DNA of 10,540 nucleotides. Source: Desulfurivibrio alkaliphilus. Its GTDB lineage: Bacteria > Desulfobacterota > Desulfobulbia > Desulfobulbales > Desulfurivibrionaceae. The position numbers and the translations under genes are program-made. The stretch is from positions 1-10,540 of the forward strand of contig DSDS01000152.1 of NCBI GenBank assembly GCA_011048585.1. Direction: 5' to 3'. A model generated the notes under the pieces. That model saw only the letters and a list, made by a program, of their open reading frames with translations. It was not told the origin of the DNA and ran no database searches. Positions 7,789-10,540 of the stretch are shown piece by piece; within the stretch, counting starts at the first letter, position 1; every line of letters starts with the position of its first letter.

Positions 7789-9807
7789 CTAAAACTCATA
7801 CCGATAGGTGGCATAAAAGGCACGGCCAGGCTTGGGAAAGCCCTTTTTCTCGTAATAATTCTTGTCGAAGAGATTATCCGCCTGCAGGGTGAGCCGGTGT
7901 TGAGAAAGAAAGGTGATGCCCACCACCAGGTCCACCACGGTAAAGGAGGGGTATTCCACCTCCGGATATCCCGCCGCGTTCCAGTCGGTATCCTTCATCC
8001 GGCCCTGGTTGCGCACATGCAGCTTGGCGTTGAACATGCCGTCCTCGTACCGCACCCCGTAGTTTATCGTACGCCGGGCCACGTTATGAATATCCCGCAT
8101 GGTGCCGCCTGCTTGTTCCTCTTCGGCCTTGAGCATATGGGTGGCGTTAACGAAAAACTCCAGGGAGCGTTCCCAGGCAAGGGGGGCGCCGATGTCAAAG
8201 GAAAGAATGGTTTCAACCCCCTCCATCTTGGCGCCCAGGCTGTTTTGGTAGGTGGAGGTGGTGCCTGTTGTGACGCTGCTGATCTTGTCGTCAACATCGG
8301 TATGAAAATAGGTGAGATCCAGGTTCAATCCCCACGTGGGCCGACCATAACCGATGCCGAGATCAAAGGTGAGGGAGGATTCCGGATCGAGGTTTGGATT
8401 GCCTTTGGTAATCATGGTGACACCGTCCACCTGCCGCTCCGAGTACCCGGCGAGCTGGGCCGCGGAGGGCGGCACAAAGCCCTGGCCCAGAGTGGTGTGC
8501 AGCCTTACGCCGCCATCAAAAAGATAGTTCAGTCCGGCCCGCAGACTGGTGGTGGAAAAATCCTCCGAGTTCGGGGTGAAGTCGGTTTTATGAGGGGTCT
8601 TCGTGGTTTCCACCGTAAAGGTGTCGTAACGGCCGCCCAGGCTGGCGGTGAGCCGCTCATCCATGAATTTCCAGATGGTTTCCAGGTAACCTGCCTGGTT
8701 CTCCCGGCCCTCGTTGGGGGAATAGGGCGCCTTTCTTGAACCGTCCTGGTTGTAGCTGCGACTCTCCACGGTGATATTTTGGTAATCAGCGCCGATGATG
8801 AAGCGATGGCCCTGCCAGGAATATTCATTTTTAAGCTGAAAACCGAGCCAGTCGGTCTGTGAATCATAGCTGCGAAACGGCGCGACCTGGACTGGTACCC
8901 AACCGGTGTAATGCCGGTAATTTTCCGCGGTTTCATTGGCCAGGTAGGCGGTGAAGGAGAGTTGGTTGTCTTTGTTGAGATTGCCGGCCACGTTGAAATC
9001 GAGGCCGTAGCGGTCTATATCCTTATGCCCTGACTTCAGATCGCCGTGAAAGATGTCACCGGGGGTCTCTATGTCGCGGCCCTGGTAGAGCTCGCCGCTT
9101 AGATCAAAGCGCCAGGTGTCATGGAAGGCTCCGCCGATGCGCAGGTTGCCGTTTTGGGTTTTATAGCTGGTGTTGGCCCGGGTCTCGCCATTACCCATCC
9201 TGAAATCATCGGCCTGCTCGAAACGCCGGGCGGCGAGGTCAAAATCAAAACCGTTGCCGACAGCCCCGCCCACAGCCGCCTTCTGGCTGTTGCTCTGAAA
9301 GGAGCCGACACCGATCTCGGCCATCCCGGTGAGCTTGTCGCTGCTTTTTTTGGTGATGATGTTGACCACCCCGCCCATGGCCTCACCGCCGTAGAGCGAT
9401 GAGGCCGGGCCTTTCAGCACCTCGATCCGTTCGATATTGCCAACCAGAATGGTGGCGAGGTTGGTGGCCCCGGCCGGTCTGCCGTTGATCAGCACCAGGG
9501 AATGTTTGGTGATGCCGCCAAATTCTGGCCGGAAACCACGGATGCCGATCCCGGCAAGGGCGCCGGGATATTCAATGACACCGATGGAACTGTTTTTTTT
9601 CAGCTGCTCCGTGAGGGTTTCGCCGGTGGTTCGCTCAATCTCCCCGCTATCGATAACCTCCACCTTGGCCGGGATGGACGTTATCGTATCCTCGCTGCGG
9701 GTGGCGGTGACCACCACCTGCTCCAGGGTTATGGTTTCTTCTCCGGCAAAGCCGGACACCGCCGGAAAAAGAGTGAGCAAAAGGGGGAAACACAGCCATT
9801 TTTTCAT
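7789..9807 (-). CDS. btuB: TonB-dependent outer-membrane receptor, BtuB-like (corrinoid uptake)
   Basis: A 672-residue complete TonB-dependent receptor. Signal peptide 1-21 has core LCFPLLLTLFPAVSGFA. The TonB box region ITLEQVVVTATRSE (26-39) is followed by a plug domain (about 40-155) with IRGFRPEFG, VLINGRP and the family signature IEVLKGPASSLYGGEAMGG (128-146). The rest is a 22-strand-type beta barrel rich in alternating aromatic residues, with the usual receptor ending DNLFDKNYYEKKGFP..GRAFYATYRYEF and a terminal Phe for Bam recognition. The plug and TonB box resemble BtuB-type receptors. Location directly after a cobalamin riboswitch argues for vitamin B12 or another corrinoid as ligand; the first position in an hmu-like gene set leaves haem as an alternative. 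The start is supported by GGGAGGAA about 6 nt upstream, and it overlaps the stop of the small ORF before it (ATGA). Confidence 0.92.
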   Translation of the reverse strand: MKKWLCFPLLLTLFPAVSGFAGEETITLEQVVVTATRSEDTITSIPAKVEVIDSGEIERTTGETLTEQLKKNSSIGVIEYPGALAGIGIRGFRPEFGGITKHSLVLINGRPAGATNLATILVGNIERIEVLKGPASSLYGGEAMGGVVNIITKKSSDKLTGMAEIGVGSFQSNSQKAAVGGAVGNGFDFDLAARRFEQADDFRMGNGETRANTSYKTQNGNLRIGGAFHDTWRFDLSGELYQGRDIETPGDIFHGDLKSGHKDIDRYGLDFNVAGNLNKDNQLSFTAYLANETAENYRHYTGWVPVQVAPFRSYDSQTDWLGFQLKNEYSWQGHRFIIGADYQNITVESRSYNQDGSRKAPYSPNEGRENQAGYLETIWKFMDERLTASLGGRYDTFTVETTKTPHKTDFTPNSEDFSTTSLRAGLNYLFDGGVRLHTTLGQGFVPPSAAQLAGYSERQVDGVTMITKGNPNLDPESSLTFDLGIGYGRPTWGLNLDLTYFHTDVDDKISSVTTGTTSTYQNSLGAKMEGVETILSFDIGAPLAWERSLEFFVNATHMLKAEEEQAGGTMRDIHNVARRTINYGVRYEDGMFNAKLHVRNQGRMKDTDWNAAGYPEVEYPSFTVVDLVVGITFLSQHRLTLQADNLFDKNYYEKKGFPKPGRAFYATYRYEF

Positions 9808-9911
9808 GACCGTTCCTCCCTGAGGCAGCGTCGCGTGACAAACTGAAAAACATTCCAGTCCGTAACCGCGAGCAGGGTGAGTTTACAGAGACTTCTTTCG
9901 GTTTTGACCAT
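9804..9911 (-). CDS. Small 35-residue ORF between riboswitch terminator and btuB
   Basis: The frame encodes a 35-residue basic peptide beginning MVKTERSLCKLTLLAV and ending TRRCLREERS. It has two features that argue for real translation: a near-ideal Shine-Dalgarno AAGGAGGAAGG just before the ATG, and a stop that overlaps the btuB start as ATGA. The first ATG of the longer frame in this register (at 10058) lies upstream of the terminator hairpin and has no comparable site, so the start at 9911 is preferred. The peptide matches no family I know and has no signal peptide. It could be a leader peptide that couples translation to btuB, or simply a spurious frame created by two good Shine-Dalgarno sites. 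It lies downstream of the terminator, so it would be expressed only when the riboswitch allows read-through. Confidence 0.4.
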   Translation of the reverse strand: MVKTERSLCKLTLLAVTDWNVFQFVTRRCLREERS

Positions 9912-9928
9912 ATCCCTTCCTCCTTTTC

Positions 9929-9952
9929 GGCGCCGCCTGGGCGGCAGACGCC
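9929..9952 (-). promoter_or_regulatory. GC-rich hairpin directly upstream of the small ORF's Shine-Dalgarno
   Basis: The stem GCCGC/GCGGC encloses a four-base loop (9932-9945) and is extended by GGC/GCC with a small internal bulge. It sits in the leader a few bases before the Shine-Dalgarno of the 35-codon ORF. No T-run follows, so it is not a terminator. It could be an RNA-stability or ribosome-standby element; the function is inferred. Confidence 0.4.
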
Positions 9953-9971
9953 GTATACGAAGAGTCCGGGC

Positions 9972-10011
9972 AAAAAAAATCCCCGGACCAATGAAAGTTG
10001 ATCCGGGGATT
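9972..10011 (-). terminator. Rho-independent terminator, expression platform of the cobalamin riboswitch
   Basis: On the minus strand a 14-bp stem, AATCCCCGGATCAA against TTGGTCCGGGGATT (one T-G wobble), encloses a 6-nt loop and runs straight into eight T residues (9979-9972). It lies about 70 nt after the riboswitch aptamer and 160 nt before btuB. This is the layout of a transcription-terminating B12 switch: ligand bound gives termination, and no ligand gives read-through. The 5' arm CCCGGATC (10007-10000) is exactly complementary to GATCCGGG inside the aptamer (10111-10104), which offers a possible competing pairing. Confidence 0.9.
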
Positions 10012-10080
10012 CCCTGTTTTTCCCACGAATAACGATAAGTACTCCGCCCCTTGTCCACGGGGGCAGGCTCTCTATTTTTT

Positions 10081-10246
10081 GTTTGCAGACAGGTCTTCTG
10101 ACTCCCGGATCGATCTCCTTTTGCGCCTTCCCAACCTTGATAAGGTCAGTGGCATACTCGCAAAATTCGTCCCCGGTCACAGCGGCGGGCCCGTCCCGGA
10201 TTTACACCGGGTTCCCTATTAAGCTCGGTTAAGAGCATCTGAAACA
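10081..10246 (-). promoter_or_regulatory. Cobalamin (B12) riboswitch aptamer
   Basis: Read on the minus strand, the conserved blocks occur in order. TTAATAGGGAA is followed by the hairpin CCCGG-TGTAAAT-CCGGG. Then come the core GACGGGCCCGCCGCTGTGA and CCACTG, GGTTGGGAAGGCGC, and finally the B12 box AGTCAGAAGACCTGTC (10103-10088), close to the consensus AGCCAGGAGACCTGCC. A closing P1-like helix is visible: GTTTCAGA (10246-10239) pairs with TCTG-C-AAAC (10089-10081) with one bulged C, which sets the outer limits. The aptamer senses adenosylcobalamin or related corrinoids. The terminator and the btuB-led operon follow, so the whole downstream operon should be repressed when B12 is plentiful. Confidence 0.95.
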
Positions 10247-10247
10247 G

Positions 10248-10285
10248 ATTAGACACCTAATACAGTGGTAGTTAAAGATCAAGAG
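10248..10285 (-). promoter_or_regulatory. Weak sigma70-like promoter candidates for the operon
   Basis: Transcription must start just before the P1 helix at 10246. Two imperfect candidates are visible on the minus strand. One is TCTAAT (10253-10248) as -10, with TTAACT 16 nt upstream (10275-10270), but its start point would clip the P1 strand. The other is TATTAG (10262-10257), with TTGATC (10282-10277) at a poor 14-nt spacing; its start near 10250 would keep P1 whole. Neither is convincing, and a start site cannot be fixed from sequence alone. Confidence 0.25.
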
Positions 10286-10289
10286 AAAA

Positions 10290-10304
10290 GAGAAGGGTCT
10301 TCTC
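10290..10304. repeat. Short perfect inverted repeat with T-rich flank
   Basis: GAGAAG and CTTCTC form a 6-bp stem with a 3-nt loop. On the minus strand it is followed by TTTTCTCTT, so it might be the weak terminator of a gene beyond the right edge. It could equally be a chance purine-pyrimidine palindrome. Confidence 0.25.
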
Positions 10305-10540
10305 CCGGTGGGCATCATGAATATTTTGCCTTCTTCTCCAGACGTTGTTACAATTTTTTCGCAATATTTTTTATGGCCCATTTGGGGTCTGTGTGTTAGC
10401 GTATCACGAATTGTTTTTCTGTATTCCTAAATTGAGCGATTCTTTTACAGTGATCAACGCTGCACGGAGACTTTACTACTTTGCATAGTTTGCGGGGAAA
10501 ATTGGTGGCACGATTGCTTGAAACAGAGCACCTTTTGACC
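10305..10540. other. Gene-free upstream region
   Basis: No convincing coding frame, RNA gene or repeat is seen here on either strand. Composition is visibly more AT-rich than the operon, with A/T runs near 10350-10375. This is consistent with an intergenic regulatory region and perhaps the 3' or 5' flank of a gene beyond the window. Confidence 0.5.

Noticed and set aside
7897..8739. 280-codon plus-strand open frame opposite btuB
   Set aside because: It is antisense to the receptor barrel, with no domain and no ribosome site; it is explained by codon composition of btuB.
9912..10058. Upstream extension of the small ORF to an ATG at 10058 (84 codons in total)
   Set aside because: The extension crosses the terminator hairpin and the riboswitch linker, and its ATG lacks a good Shine-Dalgarno, whereas the internal ATG at 9911 has an excellent one.
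10229..10381. 50-codon minus-strand frame in the upstream region
   Set aside because: There is no Shine-Dalgarno, it overlaps the promoter area and the riboswitch 5' end, and it has Cys-rich random-looking composition.
10506..10521. Sigma-54-like TGGCACG...TTG element on the plus strand near the right edge
   Set aside because: The -24 half matches, but the -12 half is displaced by one base and lacks the GC dinucleotide at the required spacing; no downstream gene is visible.
1..10540. Search for CRISPR arrays, tRNA/rRNA genes, insertion sequences and attachment sites
   Set aside because: No repeat-spacer pattern, tRNA-like cloverleaf, transposase frame or long terminal inverted repeat was seen anywhere in the window.

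Overview
The window carries one compact minus-strand operon of eight reading frames (seven recognisable genes plus one small ORF). It is preceded, at the right-hand end, by a cobalamin riboswitch with an intrinsic terminator. The sequence is GC-rich. The combination of a riboswitch-controlled TonB-dependent corrinoid receptor, a BtuF-CbiZ fusion, an exported CobN-like chelatase and a CbiK-type anaerobic cobaltochelatase points to an anaerobic, diderm, cobamide-using bacterium. A Desulfobacterota (Desulfobulbales-like) sulfate reducer or relative would fit. That assignment is inference; no taxonomic marker is present.

Layout in the direction of transcription (right to left). 10540-10250: gene-free, AT-richer upstream region with weak promoter candidates. 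10246-10081: cobalamin (B12) riboswitch. 10011-9972: strong rho-independent terminator acting as its expression platform. 9911-9804: 35-codon ORF with a near-perfect Shine-Dalgarno, overlapping the next start by ATGA. 9807-7789: BtuB-like TonB-dependent outer-membrane receptor. 7786-7067: polytopic inner-membrane protein (HmuT/DUF2162-like) with an intramembrane CPVC motif. 7070-6480: MotA/TolQ/ExbB-family proton-channel protein. 6483-6139: DUF2149 protein, single-pass and ExbD-like in layout. 6142-4106: exported fusion of a BtuF-like corrinoid-binding domain and a CbiZ amidohydrolase domain. 4103-201: exported, C-terminally membrane-anchored CobN-like chelatase subunit. 198-1: start of a CbiK-family cobaltochelatase cut by the window edge. 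Gene junctions are ATGA overlaps or 2-nt gaps throughout, so this is almost certainly one transcript.

The receptor, polytopic membrane protein, ExbB-like, DUF2149 and CobN-like set has the same components as the hmuRSTUV haem-acquisition locus of Bacteroidota. Here it is placed under B12 control and combined with a CbiZ corrinoid-remodelling domain. The working model is as follows. BtuB brings corrinoids into the periplasm. The exported BtuF-CbiZ protein binds them and may hydrolyse them there. The periplasmic CobN-like chelatase, perhaps powered by the ExbB/DUF2149 proton channel in place of the missing CobS/CobT ATPases, inserts or removes the metal of a tetrapyrrole. CbiK supplies cobalt insertion for synthesis in the cytoplasm. 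No BtuC, BtuD, TonB, CobS or CobT is present within the window.
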